From: Salipiger pallidus | GTDB lineage: Bacteria > Pseudomonadota > Alphaproteobacteria > Rhodobacterales > Rhodobacteraceae | Reading direction: 5' to 3' | NCBI RefSeq assembly: GCF_014643635.1 | Contig: NZ_BMJV01000007.1 | Location: 71,736-135,735, forward strand | Length of the DNA stretch: 64,000 nucleotides | In this document: piece by piece, positions 19,087 through 28,532 of the stretch | How the letters are laid out: each line of letters starts with the position of its first letter | Position numbering within the stretch: the first letter of the stretch is position 1 | Program-made: the position numbers and the translations under genes | Notes under the pieces: generated by a model | Databases searched by the model: none | What the model was told of the DNA's origin: nothing | The model's input: the letters and a program-made list of their open reading frames with translations, nothing else

Positions 19087-20523
19087 GTGGCCGATACCAA
19101 CAATTCCGCCCCATCCCTCTACGAATCGCGCGAGCCGATCTTTCCACGCCGGGTGAAGGGCAACTTCCGCACGCTCAAGTGGTGGCTGATGGGGCTGATG
19201 CTGGGCATCTATTACATCACGCCATGGCTGCGCTGGGATCGGGGGCCTGAGCTGCCCGATCAGGCGGTGCTGCTTGATCTTGCGCACCGGCGGTTCTTTT
19301 TCTTCTTTATCGAGATCTGGCCGCACGAGTTCTACTTCGTCGCCGGTTTGCTGGTCATGGCGGGGCTTGGTCTGTTCCTCTTCACCTCGGCGCTGGGGCG
19401 GGTGTGGTGTGGCTACGCCTGTCCGCAGACCGTCTGGACCGACCTCTTCATTCTTGTGGAACGCTGGATCGAGGGTGACCGCAACGCCCGCCTGCGCCTG
19501 CACCGGCAGAAAAAGTGGGATGTCCGCAAGGCCCGGCTGCGCGTCACCAAGTGGGCGGCGTGGCTACTGATCGCGCTGTTCACCGGCGGGGCGTGGGTGT
19601 TCTACTTCACCGATGCGCCGACGCTGCTCGTGGATCTCGTGACCGGTCAGGCGCACCCGGTGGCCTATACCACCATCGCCGTGCTCACCGGGACCACCTT
19701 CGTCTTCGGCGGTTTCGCCCGCGAGCAGATCTGCATCTACGCCTGCCCATGGCCGCGCATCCAGGCCGCCATGATGGACGAGGACACGCTGACCGTGGGC
19801 TACCGCGACTGGCGGGGCGAGCCGCGCGGCAAGCACCGCAAGGGCGAAGGGGCGGACAAACTGGGCGATTGCATCGACTGCAACGCCTGCGTCAACGTCT
19901 GCCCCATGGGCATCGACATCCGCGACGGCCAGCAGATGGCCTGCATCACCTGCGCCCTGTGCATCGACGCCTGCGACGACGTGATGGACAGGATCGGCAA
20001 GCCGCGTGGCCTTATCGACTACCTTGCCCTGTCGGACGAGACCCGCGAGCGCGAAGGCCACGCCCCCCGCGCGGTCTGGAGCCACGTGTTCCGCCCCCGG
20101 GTGATCCTCTATACCGCGCTATGGTCTCTGGTGGGCGTCGGCCTGCTGGTGGCGCTGGTGCTGCGCCCGGACGTGGAGATGACCGTCGCCCCGGTGCGCA
20201 ACCCCACCTTTGTGGTCCTCTCGGACGGGTCGATCCGCAATACCTACGACGTGCGCCTGCGCAACAAGCACGGCGAAGACCGGCCCTATGCGCTGTCAAT
20301 CATCGGCAATGACACGCTGCAGATCGCCCTTGAAGGTGAGGACGGCCTGATCACCATGGTGCCCGCCAACGAGACCTACCTGCAGCGCGTCTACGTCACC
20401 GCCCCCTCTGGCAGCGCCGAGGCGCAGGACGAGCGGACCGAGTTCGAGCTGCGCCTCGAGGACACCACAACCGGCGACGATGCCACCACCGAAACCGTCT
20501 TCAACGGAAGGGACAACGGATGA
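19087..20523 (+). CDS. ccoG: Cytochrome c oxidase accessory protein CcoG (FixG, ferredoxin-like)
   Basis: A 478-residue membrane iron-sulfur protein needed for copper loading of cbb3 oxidase. It has several membrane segments, a four-cysteine-type N-terminal motif (GYACPQTVW, IYACPWPRIQ) and two ferredoxin-like clusters (CIDCNACVNVCPMGIDI and CITCALCIDACDDVM), then a C-terminal periplasmic immunoglobulin-like domain. GTG 19087 is chosen: GGAG lies 8 bases upstream and homologues begin with a short polar stretch before YESREPIFPRRV. The open frame runs far upstream through the LysR gene but is a shadow there. First gene of ccoGHIS. Confidence 0.95.
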   Translation: MADTNNSAPSLYESREPIFPRRVKGNFRTLKWWLMGLMLGIYYITPWLRWDRGPELPDQAVLLDLAHRRFFFFFIEIWPHEFYFVAGLLVMAGLGLFLFTSALGRVWCGYACPQTVWTDLFILVERWIEGDRNARLRLHRQKKWDVRKARLRVTKWAAWLLIALFTGGAWVFYFTDAPTLLVDLVTGQAHPVAYTTIAVLTGTTFVFGGFAREQICIYACPWPRIQAAMMDEDTLTVGYRDWRGEPRGKHRKGEGADKLGDCIDCNACVNVCPMGIDIRDGQQMACITCALCIDACDDVMDRIGKPRGLIDYLALSDETREREGHAPRAVWSHVFRPRVILYTALWSLVGVGLLVALVLRPDVEMTVAPVRNPTFVVLSDGSIRNTYDVRLRNKHGEDRPYALSIIGNDTLQIALEGEDGLITMVPANETYLQRVYVTAPSGSAEAQDERTEFELRLEDTTTGDDATTETVFNGRDNG

Positions 20524-20993
20524 CCACCTCCACCAAGCGGCAATTCAGGCTGACCGGCTGGCATGTGCTGGCGATGTTCGTGGCGGCCTTCGGCGTCATC
20601 ATCGGGGTCAACCTCACGCTGGCCTTCAACGCGGTCTCGACCTTCCCCGGCCTCGAGGTGCCCAACTCCTACGTCGCCTCCCAGACCTTCGACGATCGCC
20701 GCGCCGCGCAGGAGGCGCTTGGCTGGACCGTCGAGGCCAGCCACGACAACGGTGAGGTGATCCTCGCCATCACGGACCCCAAGGGCTACCCGGTGCAGCC
20801 GGCGAGCCTTGGCGCCAAGATCGGCCGCACCACCACCGCCCGCGACGACCGCACGCCGGAGTTCCGGTTCGACGGGCGTGCGTGGATCGCCGATGATCCA
20901 CTGGCGCCGGGAAACTGGACCGTGTGGCTGACCGCCCGCGCCCATGACGGCACCGAGTTCCAGCAGCGGCTGGACCTGCACGTGAAAGGCTAA
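20520..20993 (+). CDS. ccoH: CcoH (FixH-like) cbb3 assembly protein
   Basis: 157 residues with one N-terminal membrane helix (LTGWHVLAMFVAAFGVIIGV) and a periplasmic FixH domain (YVASQTFDDRRAAQEALGW). Needed for assembly or stability of cbb3 oxidase. It overlaps ccoG by ATGA and ends 4 bases before ccoI, so the genes are tightly coupled. Confidence 0.93.
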   Translation: MTTSTKRQFRLTGWHVLAMFVAAFGVIIGVNLTLAFNAVSTFPGLEVPNSYVASQTFDDRRAAQEALGWTVEASHDNGEVILAITDPKGYPVQPASLGAKIGRTTTARDDRTPEFRFDGRAWIADDPLAPGNWTVWLTARAHDGTEFQQRLDLHVKG

Positions 20994-20997
20994 CGCC

Positions 20998-23184
20998 ATG
21001 ACTGCCACGATGCGCGCCCCCGTCTCGGCCTGCCCGGCCTGCGCAGCCGCCCCCGCCGCCGAGGCGCTGGCGGCAGCCTCTGCGCCCACCGAGGCGCGGC
21101 TGGCCCTGTCCCTGCCGACGATCCACTGCGCGAACTGCATCCGCGGCGTCGAAGAGGCGCTGGCGAAGGTGCCGGGGGTACGATCCTCGCGGGTGAACCT
21201 CACCCTGCGGCGGGTCAGCATCGACGCCGATCCGTCGCTGAGTGCCCAAGACCTCATCCCCGTGGTCGAGGCGGCGGGATTCGAGGCGCATGAACTCGAC
21301 GCGACCGCACTGGCCGCCACCCGCACCGACCGGGCGGGGCGCGATCTGCTGATGCGGCTGGCCGTGGCGGGGTTCGCCATGATGAATGTCATGCTGCTGT
21401 CGATCTCGGTCTGGTCCGGGGCCGAGGGCCCCACCCGCGACATGTTCCACTGGGTGTCGGCGGCGATCACCCTGCCCGCCATCGCGTTTTCCGGGCAGAT
21501 CTTCTTTCGCAACGCGTGGTCGGCGCTGAAAGCCGGGCGGCTCAACATGGATGTGCCCATTGCGCTGGCCATCGGGCTGGCGGTGGTGACATCACTTTGG
21601 GAGACATCGCTGTCGGGTGAGCACGCCTATTTCGACGCGGCCATCGCACTGACCTTCTTCCTGCTTACCGGGCGCTACCTCGACCACCGCACCCGGTCCA
21701 TCGCCCGCTCTGCCGCCGAGGAGCTGGCGGCGCTCGAGGTGCCGCGCGCGTGGCGCGTCACGGCAGAGGGCGAGGAGCAGGTCTCCGTTGCCGATCTGCG
21801 CGTGGGCAATCTGCTGCATGTGCGCCCCGGCGGGCGGATGCCGGTGGATGGCGAGATCATCGAAGGCCAGTCCGAGCTGGATCGTTCGCTGCTCACCGGC
21901 GAGACGCTGCCGGTCTATGCCGCCCCCGGACGGGCGGTGAGCGCGGGGGAGGTGAACCTTACCGGGCCGCTGACCGTGCGAGCCACCGCCGTGGGGCGCG
22001 ACAGCTCGCTCCAGCGGATGGCGGATCTGGTGGCGGTGGCCGAGTCGGGCCGGGCCAACTACACGCCCCTCGCCGACAGGGCGGCCAAGCTCTATGCGCC
22101 GGGGGTGCATATCCTGTCGGCGCTGGCCTTCGCGGGCTGGCTGGTCTGGAGCGGCGATCTGCGCATCGCCCTCAACATCGCGGCGGCGGTGCTGATCATC
22201 ACCTGCCCCTGTGCGCTTGGGCTGGCGGTACCGGCGGTGACCACGGCGGCCTCGGGACGGCTGTTCCGCAAGGGGATGCTCATCAAGGACGCAACCGCGC
22301 TCGAGCGGCTAGCCGAGGTCGACACGGTGGTCTTCGACAAGACCGGCACGCTGACCGCCGGGACGCCCCGGGTGACGAACCTGTCCGATTTCCCGGATGG
22401 GGAGCTTGCCGTGGCGCTGGCGCTGGCGGCGGGGTCGTCGCATCCGCTGTCGGTGTCTCTGACGGAGGCGCTGAGGGCGCGCGGCATCCTGCCCGCGAAG
22501 GTCACGGGCGTGACCGAGGTGCCGGGGCATGGCACCGAAGGGATGCTGGACGACCAGCGCGTACGGCTGGGCCGGGCGGCCTGGACCGGGGGCGGTGCGA
22601 GCGGGTTGACCTCGAGCTGGCTGCAGGTCGGCGATGCGCCCGCGCGGGCCTTCACCTTCGAGGACAGCCTGCGGGACGGCGCCGAAGAGGCGGTGTCGGG
22701 CCTGCTGGCATCGGGCAAGAGAGTTACCCTGATCTCGGGCGATACCGCGCCCAGCGTCGAGGCGCTGGCGCTGCGGCTGGGCATTCCGGAGTGGACCGCC
22801 GAGGCCCTGCCCGAGGACAAGGCCGCCCGCATCCGGGCGCTGACGAACGAGGGCGCGCATGTGCTGATGGTGGGGGACGGGCTGAACGATACCGCCGCGC
22901 TGGCACAGGCGCATGTGTCTATCTCCCCGGCATCGGCGCTGGATGCGGCGCGGGTGGCGTCGGACATCGTGCTGCTGGGCAAGTCGCTGGAGCCGATCCC
23001 CGGCGCACTGGGGCTGGCGGAGCGGGCGACAAGGCGCATCCGGCAGAATTTCGGCATCGCCACATGGTACAATGTCATCGCCGTGCCGCTGGCCATCGCG
23101 GGCCTCTGTTCGCCGCTCATCGCCGCGCTTGCCATGTCGGCGTCGTCGATTACCGTGTCGCTCAATGCGCTGCGGCTGAAATAG
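20998..23184 (+). CDS. ccoI: P1B-type copper-exporting ATPase for cbb3 assembly (CcoI/FixI)
   Basis: A 728-residue copper ATPase. An N-terminal CPAC motif and a heavy-metal-associated domain (TIHCANCIRGVEEAL) are followed by eight membrane helices, the transport motif CPC in IITCPCALGLAVPA, the phosphorylation site DKTGTLTAG and the hinge MVGDGLNDTAALAQA. CcoI-type ATPases deliver copper to the periplasm or to the oxidase CuB site. It follows ccoH by 4 bases and precedes ccoS. No frameshift or missing motif. Confidence 0.96.
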   Translation: MTATMRAPVSACPACAAAPAAEALAAASAPTEARLALSLPTIHCANCIRGVEEALAKVPGVRSSRVNLTLRRVSIDADPSLSAQDLIPVVEAAGFEAHELDATALAATRTDRAGRDLLMRLAVAGFAMMNVMLLSISVWSGAEGPTRDMFHWVSAAITLPAIAFSGQIFFRNAWSALKAGRLNMDVPIALAIGLAVVTSLWETSLSGEHAYFDAAIALTFFLLTGRYLDHRTRSIARSAAEELAALEVPRAWRVTAEGEEQVSVADLRVGNLLHVRPGGRMPVDGEIIEGQSELDRSLLTGETLPVYAAPGRAVSAGEVNLTGPLTVRATAVGRDSSLQRMADLVAVAESGRANYTPLADRAAKLYAPGVHILSALAFAGWLVWSGDLRIALNIAAAVLIITCPCALGLAVPAVTTAASGRLFRKGMLIKDATALERLAEVDTVVFDKTGTLTAGTPRVTNLSDFPDGELAVALALAAGSSHPLSVSLTEALRARGILPAKVTGVTEVPGHGTEGMLDDQRVRLGRAAWTGGGASGLTSSWLQVGDAPARAFTFEDSLRDGAEEAVSGLLASGKRVTLISGDTAPSVEALALRLGIPEWTAEALPEDKAARIRALTNEGAHVLMVGDGLNDTAALAQAHVSISPASALDAARVASDIVLLGKSLEPIPGALGLAERATRRIRQNFGIATWYNVIAVPLAIAGLCSPLIAALAMSASSITVSLNALRLK

Positions 23185-23202
23185 GCCACCGGAAGGGACG
23201 CC

Positions 23203-23364
23203 ATGAATATCCTGCTCTACCTCATCCCGATTTCACTGGTGCTTGGCGGGTTGGGACTTTTGTTCTTCGTCATCACCATCCGGACGAAGCAATACGACGA
23301 CCCCGAGGGCAATGCCGCGCGTATCCTGTCGGGCCAGTACGATGACGCGCCGAAGCAGGACTGA
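23203..23364 (+). CDS. ccoS: CcoS, cbb3 oxidase assembly protein
   Basis: 53 residues: one membrane helix (NILLYLIPISLVLGGLGLLF) followed by TIRTKQYDDPEGNAARIL, the CcoS signature (QYDD-x2-G-x2-RIL). Needed for insertion of cofactors into CcoN. ATG 23203 lies 18 bases after ccoI with GGAAGGGACGCC upstream. Last gene of ccoGHIS. Confidence 0.93.
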   Translation: MNILLYLIPISLVLGGLGLLFFVITIRTKQYDDPEGNAARILSGQYDDAPKQD

Positions 23365-23390
23365 GGCTGTGCCTAGGGGCGGCGGCGGAC

Positions 23391-23441
23391 AGGGGGGCGC
23401 TGCCCCCCTCGGCGCAGGGCGCCTCACCCCCCGGGATATTT
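23391..23441 (+). repeat. Two-hairpin intergenic repeat, copy 1
   Basis: AGGGGGGC-GCT-GCCCCCCT forms a perfect stem. A second hairpin GGCGC-AGG-GCGCC and then CCCCCCGGGATATTT follow. The same order of elements, inverted, occurs at 38575-38620. It sits between convergent ccoS and the GMC gene, so it may also terminate transcription. Confidence 0.7.
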
Positions 23442-23510
23442 GAGGTCAAAGGAAATCCGGGAGAGGTTGCCTGTGCCCTGCTGCATGGATGATCCCGGTC
23501 CTGGGGGTGT

Positions 23511-25091
23511 TCAGGCCGAAAGTATCATGTCGGCGGCTTTTTCGGCGATCATGATGGTGGGGGAGTTGGTGTTGCCACTGACGATGCGGGGCATGACGCT
23601 GGCGTCTACAACGCGCAGGCCGGCGATACCCTTCATTCGGCATTGTGCGTCGAGGGGGGCTGTTTCATCCATCCCCATCCGGACCGTGCCCACAGGGTGG
23701 AAGATCGTGGTGCCAACGTCTCCGGCGGCGCGGGCGAGGTCTTCGTCGGTCTGGTAGGCATTACCCGGCTTGACCTCTTCGGGGGCGTATTTGGCCATCG
23801 GTCCTTGCGCCATGACCCGGCGCGACAGGCGGATGCTGTCAATGGCGGTGCGGCGGTCGCCTTCGGTCGAAAGGTAGTTCGGGGCGATGACCGGGGGCGT
23901 TGTGGCATCGTTTGAAGCGATGGTGACCGTGCCACGGCTTTCAGGGCGCAGGTTGCACACGCTCGCGGTGATCGCAGGATAGCTGTGCAGGGGCGAGCCG
24001 AATGCGTCGAGCGAGAGAGGCTGAACATGGAACTCCACGTCGGCGGTTGCCAAGCCCTCGCGGGATTTCGCGAAGGCCCCGAGCTGCGAGGGGGCCATGG
24101 ACATCGGCCCGGTGCGGCGGGCGACGTATTCGAGTCCGATGGCCAGCTTGCCCATCAGTGAATTGGCCATCTGGTTCAGGGTCTTCGCTCCGGTGAGACG
24201 CCACGCGCAGCGCAGTTGCAGATGGTCCTGCAGGTTGGCGCCGACGCCGGGCGCGTCTTGGGCGACCTCGATCCCGTGCTCGCGCAGCAGCGCCCCGGGG
24301 CCGATGCCCGAGAGCTGCAGGATCTGCGGCGAATTCACCGCCCCCGCCGACAGGATGACGTCGCCGCCGCAGCGCGCCTCGTGGCGCTTGCCGCCCTGTT
24401 CGTAGCGCACGCCGACCACCTTGCGACCCTCGAAGATGAGGCCCAGCACATGGGCATGGGTTTCGACGCGCAGGTTGTCGGTGTCCGTGGTCCGCAGGAA
24501 GGCCTTGGCGGTGTTCATCCGCCAGCCATTGCGCTGATTGACGCGGAAATATCCGACGCCTTCGTTGTCGCCGGTGTTGAAGTCGCTGACCTTGGGGATG
24601 CCCGCCTCGGCGGCGGCCTCCATCCAGTCATCGAGCACGGCCCAGTGCAGACGCTGGTTCTCGACCCGCCATTCGCCCCCTGCCCCGTGATGATCGCTGG
24701 CGCCTTCGACGAAATCCTCGGAGCGCTTGAAATAAGGCAGCACGTCATCCCAGCCCCAGCCCGCAAGTCCCATCTGCTGCCAGCCGTCGTAATCCGCCGC
24801 CTGTCCCCGCAGGTAGAGCATCCCGTTGATTGACGAGCAGCCGCCCAGCACCTTGCCGCGCGGATAGATCAGCGACCGGCCGTTCAGCCCCGCATCCGGC
24901 GCGGTACCGTAGCACCAGTCCGTGCGCGGGTTGTCGATGCAGTAGAGATACCCCATCGGGATATGGATCCAGTGGTAGGTGTCGCGCCCCCCCGCCTCGA
25001 GCAGAAGCACCCGGCGGCCCGCCTCGGACAGCCGTTTGGCCAGCACGCAGCCCGCGCTGCCCGCTCCGATGATGACATGATCCCAGGACAT
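23511..25091 (-). CDS. GMC-family oxidoreductase (choline dehydrogenase-like)
   Basis: A 526-residue FAD enzyme that oxidises an alcohol; the substrate is not clear. It has the FAD-binding N-terminus HVIIGAGSAGCVLAKRLSEA, the GMC signature GCSSINGMLYLRGQAADYD, catalytic FHPVGTVRMG and the C-terminal NTNSPTIMIAEKAADMI. BetA and its relatives share this layout, but no betB, betI or transporter gene is adjacent, so a general alcohol or choline role is only possible. ATG 25091 is chosen because the dinucleotide fold starts directly after it; the extension upstream is not coding. Confidence 0.9.
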   Translation of the reverse strand: MSWDHVIIGAGSAGCVLAKRLSEAGRRVLLLEAGGRDTYHWIHIPMGYLYCIDNPRTDWCYGTAPDAGLNGRSLIYPRGKVLGGCSSINGMLYLRGQAADYDGWQQMGLAGWGWDDVLPYFKRSEDFVEGASDHHGAGGEWRVENQRLHWAVLDDWMEAAAEAGIPKVSDFNTGDNEGVGYFRVNQRNGWRMNTAKAFLRTTDTDNLRVETHAHVLGLIFEGRKVVGVRYEQGGKRHEARCGGDVILSAGAVNSPQILQLSGIGPGALLREHGIEVAQDAPGVGANLQDHLQLRCAWRLTGAKTLNQMANSLMGKLAIGLEYVARRTGPMSMAPSQLGAFAKSREGLATADVEFHVQPLSLDAFGSPLHSYPAITASVCNLRPESRGTVTIASNDATTPPVIAPNYLSTEGDRRTAIDSIRLSRRVMAQGPMAKYAPEEVKPGNAYQTDEDLARAAGDVGTTIFHPVGTVRMGMDETAPLDAQCRMKGIAGLRVVDASVMPRIVSGNTNSPTIMIAEKAADMILSA

Positions 25092-25155
25092 TGGCGCCTC
25101 CCCTCGCAATTGTCTGACAATTGATAGACCGAGGACCGGCGGGGTGCAACAGGGC

Positions 25156-25641
25156 TCAGACCGGCAGGGCAGTTGTCTTGAAGACAGTCTTGAGCGCGAA
25201 ACTCGATTGCATCTGCGCCACCCCGGGCAGGCGGGCGAGATGCTGGCGGTGGATGCGGGCGTAGTCCTCAGTGTCCTGCGCAATTATCTTGAGGATGTAA
25301 TCCGCGCTGCCCGCCATCAGGTGGCATTCCAGCACGTCCGGAATGCGTGACACGGCCTTTTCGAAGGCATCCAGCACCTCATCGGCTTGCGTGCTGAGGG
25401 TGATCTCGACGAAGACCGTGGTGGGCATGTTCATGCGCCGCGCATCCAGCAGGGCCACATACCCCCTGATGAAGCCATCCGCCTCGAGCCGCTGAACCCG
25501 GCGGTGACAGGCGGAGGCCGAGAGGTTCACCTGCTCCGACAGATCGGCATTCGACATGCGCCCCTGCTTTTGGAGCACGCGCAGGATGCGCAGGTCGGTG
25601 TCATCGAGACTGGGGGAGATTTCTTTCAAGGAGTGCGGCAT
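25156..25641 (-). CDS. Lrp/AsnC-family transcriptional regulator
   Basis: 161 residues. N-terminal HTH (DDTDLRILRVLQKQGRMSNA, NLSASACHRRVQRLEADGFI) and C-terminal RAM/AsnC ligand domain (FVEITLSTQADEVLDAFEKA, HLMAGSADYILKIIAQDTED). It is divergent from ald, with 118 bases between starts, so it is the likely alanine-responsive activator of ald, as in other Lrp-ald pairs. An alternative ATG at 25662 would add seven residues; neither has a strong ribosome-binding site. Confidence 0.92.
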   Translation of the reverse strand: MPHSLKEISPSLDDTDLRILRVLQKQGRMSNADLSEQVNLSASACHRRVQRLEADGFIRGYVALLDARRMNMPTTVFVEITLSTQADEVLDAFEKAVSRIPDVLECHLMAGSADYILKIIAQDTEDYARIHRQHLARLPGVAQMQSSFALKTVFKTTALPV

Positions 25642-25759
25642 TCTTCGAAGGTTCTGCGACATTGTGCGCAAACACCGCACCAAATCCGCAAAGAAAATGC
25701 AAGCGAAGCGCGGCAGGATTATTCCATAACTTGCCCTCACAACATGGAAGAGGACGAAA

Positions 25760-26878
25760 ATGAAGCTTGGATGCCCCACCGAGATCAAGCCGCAGGAATA
25801 TCGGGTGGGCCTGACGCCCAACGCCGCCCGCGAGGCGGTGGCCCACGGGCACGAGGTGCTCATCCAGTCGGGCGCCGGGATCGGCGCCGGGTTCGAGGAT
25901 GCCGATTACATCGCCGCCGGCGCGCGCATCGTCGACACCGCAGCCGAGATCTTTGCCGAGGCCGAGATGGTGGTTAAGGTCAAGGAACCCCAGCCCGCCG
26001 AGCGCGCCATGCTGCGCCCCGGCCAGCTGCTGTTCACCTACCTGCACCTTGCCCCGGATCCCGAACAGACGCAGGATCTGCTGCGCTCGGGGGCGACCTG
26101 CATCGCCTATGAGACGGTGAGCGACCGCATGGGCGGGCTGCCGCTGTTGGCGCCGATGTCCGAGGTTGCGGGGCGGCTTGCGCCGCAGATGGGCGCCTGG
26201 GCGCTGCAGAAGGCGAACGGCGGTCGCGGCGTACTCCTGGGCGGCGTGCCCGGGGTCGGCCCGGCCAAGGTCGTGGTGCTGGGCGGCGGCAATGTCGGCA
26301 CCCACGCCGCGCGGATCGCCGCGGGAATGGGCGCGGAGGTCACCGTGCTCGACCGGTCGCTGCCGCGGCTGCGCTACCTTGACGACGTCTTCGCAAGCCA
26401 GTTCCGCAACCGCTATTCCACCGAAGGTGCCGTGGCCGAACTGCTGGCCGAGGCGGACATGGTGATCGGCGCGGTGCTGATCCCCGGGGCTGCCGCGCCC
26501 AAGCTGGTGACGCGGGAGATGCTGGCAGACCTGAAGCCCGGCTCGGTTCTCGTGGATGTCGCCATCGATCAGGGCGGCTGTTTCGAGACCTCGAAACCCA
26601 CCACCCATGATGATCCGGTCTACGAAGTGGACGGCATCCAGCACTATTGCGTGGCGAACATGCCCGGCGCAGTGCCGCGCAGTTCGACCATCGCGCTTGG
26701 GAACGCCACCCTGCCCTTCGTGCTGGCGCTGGCGGACAAGGGCTGGAAGGCGGCCTGCGCTGCCGATCCGCACCTTGCCGAAGGGCTCAACGTCCATGAC
26801 GGGCGGCTGACCAACGCTGCCGTTGGCGCGGCGCTGGGGCTTGAGGCGATCAGCCCGGCCGAGGCGCTGGCGCTCTGA
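25760..26878 (+). CDS. ald: Alanine dehydrogenase
   Basis: A 372-residue NAD-dependent enzyme that interconverts alanine and pyruvate plus ammonia. Features include MKLGCPTEIKPQEYRVGLTP at the N-terminus with the pyruvate-binding arginine, MVVKVKEPQPAER with the catalytic lysine, the Rossmann motif VVVLGGGNVGTHAARIAAGM, and VDVAIDQGGCFETSKPTTHD. Length matches the family (about 371). Divergent from an Lrp regulator; convergent with the cation efflux gene. Confidence 0.96.
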   Translation: MKLGCPTEIKPQEYRVGLTPNAAREAVAHGHEVLIQSGAGIGAGFEDADYIAAGARIVDTAAEIFAEAEMVVKVKEPQPAERAMLRPGQLLFTYLHLAPDPEQTQDLLRSGATCIAYETVSDRMGGLPLLAPMSEVAGRLAPQMGAWALQKANGGRGVLLGGVPGVGPAKVVVLGGGNVGTHAARIAAGMGAEVTVLDRSLPRLRYLDDVFASQFRNRYSTEGAVAELLAEADMVIGAVLIPGAAAPKLVTREMLADLKPGSVLVDVAIDQGGCFETSKPTTHDDPVYEVDGIQHYCVANMPGAVPRSSTIALGNATLPFVLALADKGWKAACAADPHLAEGLNVHDGRLTNAAVGAALGLEAISPAEALAL

Positions 26879-26885
26879 ACTAAGG

Positions 26886-26920
26886 CGGCCCGGCACTCCG
26901 CGAGGTGGCCGGGCCGTTTC
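26886..26920. terminator. Hairpin after ald
   Basis: GGCCCGGC and GCCGGGCC form an 8-base stem followed by GTTTC, 8 bases after the ald stop. The T-tract is short, so termination strength is uncertain. Confidence 0.6.
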
Positions 26921-26983
26921 ATGTCGGGACGTCAGGGCTCGCAGAACAACGGGCCAGAAAACGGACGATCAGGGAACGGCGGG

Positions 26984-27871
26984 TCAGAGCACGACGATGC
27001 CGTCGTGCTTGGCCTTGTGCTCGGGCTCAACGTGGATGGTCACGCGGCTCTTCTCGAAGGCGGCATGCAGCGCGGTTTCGATCCTGTCGCAGATGTCATG
27101 GGCGGCATCCACAGTCATCTCGCCCGGCACCACGAGGTGGAATTCCACGAACAGGGCAGACCCGGCGCGGCGCGAGCGCAAATCATGCGCCTCGACCGCG
27201 CCGTCGGCATTGGCGGAGATCAGGGAGCGGATCTGCTCAACCTCGCCCTCGGGCGCGGCCTCGTCCATGAGGCCACCGACGGAATGGCGCATCACCTGCC
27301 AGCCGGACCAGATGATGTTCACCGCGACCAGCGCCGCCAGCAGCGGATCGAGCCACGCCCACCCCGTAAGCACTGCCGCCGTCACGCCCACGGTGACGCC
27401 CACCGATGACACCACGTCGGTCAGCAGGTGCTTGCCATCCGCTTCGAGCGCCGGGGAGTTGAGCCGCCGACCATTGCGGATGAGCACCGTGCACCAGATC
27501 GCGTTGATGACGCTGGCCACGATGTTGATGGCAAGACCAAGCCAAGGTGCCTCGATGATGCGCGGGTCGTTCCACGCATGCCATGCCTCGCGCAGGATGA
27601 GGATGGCGGCGACCACGATCAGCACGCCTTCGAGCACGGCGCTGAAATACTCGGCCTTGTGATGGCCGAAGGGGTGGTCCGCGTCCGGGGGCTGCTGGGC
27701 GATGTTCAACGCCAGCAGGGCGGCCAGAGCGGTGGCCACGTTGACGATGCTTTCCAGCGCATCCGACAGCAGCGCGACCGACCCGGTCAGCCACCACGAC
27801 AGCGTCTTGATCCCGAGGACCACGATTCCGACAGCCACGCTGCCGGCGGCGATTTTCATGGCTTGGGTCAT
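26984..27871 (-). CDS. Cation diffusion facilitator (zinc/iron/manganese efflux)
   Basis: A 295-residue CDF transporter with six predicted membrane helices. The metal-site patterns of the family are present: ALLSDALESIVNV in helix II, DADHPFGHHKAEYFS in the following loop, and DVVSSVGVTVG in helix V. A cytoplasmic C-terminal dimerisation domain (VPGEMTVDAAHDICDRIETA) follows. The helix II site is S-D-A-L-E rather than the common D-x3-D, so metal choice cannot be assigned. It follows mscL on the same strand with a 111-base gap. Confidence 0.88.
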   Translation of the reverse strand: MTQAMKIAAGSVAVGIVVLGIKTLSWWLTGSVALLSDALESIVNVATALAALLALNIAQQPPDADHPFGHHKAEYFSAVLEGVLIVVAAILILREAWHAWNDPRIIEAPWLGLAINIVASVINAIWCTVLIRNGRRLNSPALEADGKHLLTDVVSSVGVTVGVTAAVLTGWAWLDPLLAALVAVNIIWSGWQVMRHSVGGLMDEAAPEGEVEQIRSLISANADGAVEAHDLRSRRAGSALFVEFHLVVPGEMTVDAAHDICDRIETALHAAFEKSRVTIHVEPEHKAKHDGIVVL

Positions 27872-27982
27872 CGGCCTCTCCGCGTCTTGCGGGCCTGATA
27901 ATCAGGTGCGGCAGGGCGCGCAACAACGCCCCGGCGCATGGCGGCCTCCCGCTGGGGGGAGGCCATTTTCACTGGACCTGCC

Positions 27983-28405
27983 TCACTTTTTGAGGGCGTC
28001 GCGAATCTCGATCAAGATGTCGATCTCCGAGGGGCCGGCAGGCACCTGCGGCACCACCTCGGCGGGCTTTTCGGCGGCGGCCTTGATGCGGTTGACCATC
28101 TTCACCAGCATGAAAACCACGAAGGCGATGATGAAGAAGTTGATCACTGCCATAACGAACTTGCCCGCGGCAAAGACCGGCGCACCCGCTTCCATCGCCG
28201 CCTCGCGCGAGACGTAGGTTTCCCCGTCGAGCACGTAGAACCAGCCCGAGAAATCAATACCGCCGGTGAACAGCGCGATGATCGGGTTGATGATGTCGCC
28301 CACAAGCGATTGCACGATGGCAGTGAAGGCGGCACCGATGATGATGCCGACGGCCATGTCCATGACGTTGCCCTTGGCAATGAACGCCTTGAATTCATTT
28401 ATCAT
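27983..28405 (-). CDS. mscL: Large-conductance mechanosensitive channel
   Basis: 140 residues with two membrane helices and a periplasmic loop. The N-terminus [20 protein letters not shown] with the following [20 protein letters not shown] is diagnostic of MscL, and the C-terminal helix ends in [10 protein letters not shown]. It opens on hypo-osmotic shock to release solutes. It lies between the YtoQ gene and the cation efflux gene on the same strand. Confidence 0.96.
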   Translation of the reverse strand: MINEFKAFIAKGNVMDMAVGIIIGAAFTAIVQSLVGDIINPIIALFTGGIDFSGWFYVLDGETYVSREAAMEAGAPVFAAGKFVMAVINFFIIAFVVFMLVKMVNRIKAAAEKPAEVVPQVPAGPSEIDILIEIRDALKK

Positions 28406-28532
28406 GCTGTCTGTCCCCGGAGAATGGCCCGGCCCTTTGCCGGTACTTTTGGTTGACCTTGCGTCGGTGATGGCACGGGGGCGGGACGTTGAAAACAGGC
28501 AATGCGCCCGCCTGCCCCGCCCGGAGGATCGG

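Noticed and set aside
20998-23184. CcoI as a general copper-resistance ATPase (CopA)
   Set aside because: It lies between ccoH and ccoS in the cbb3 assembly operon, so the CcoI/FixI role is better supported.
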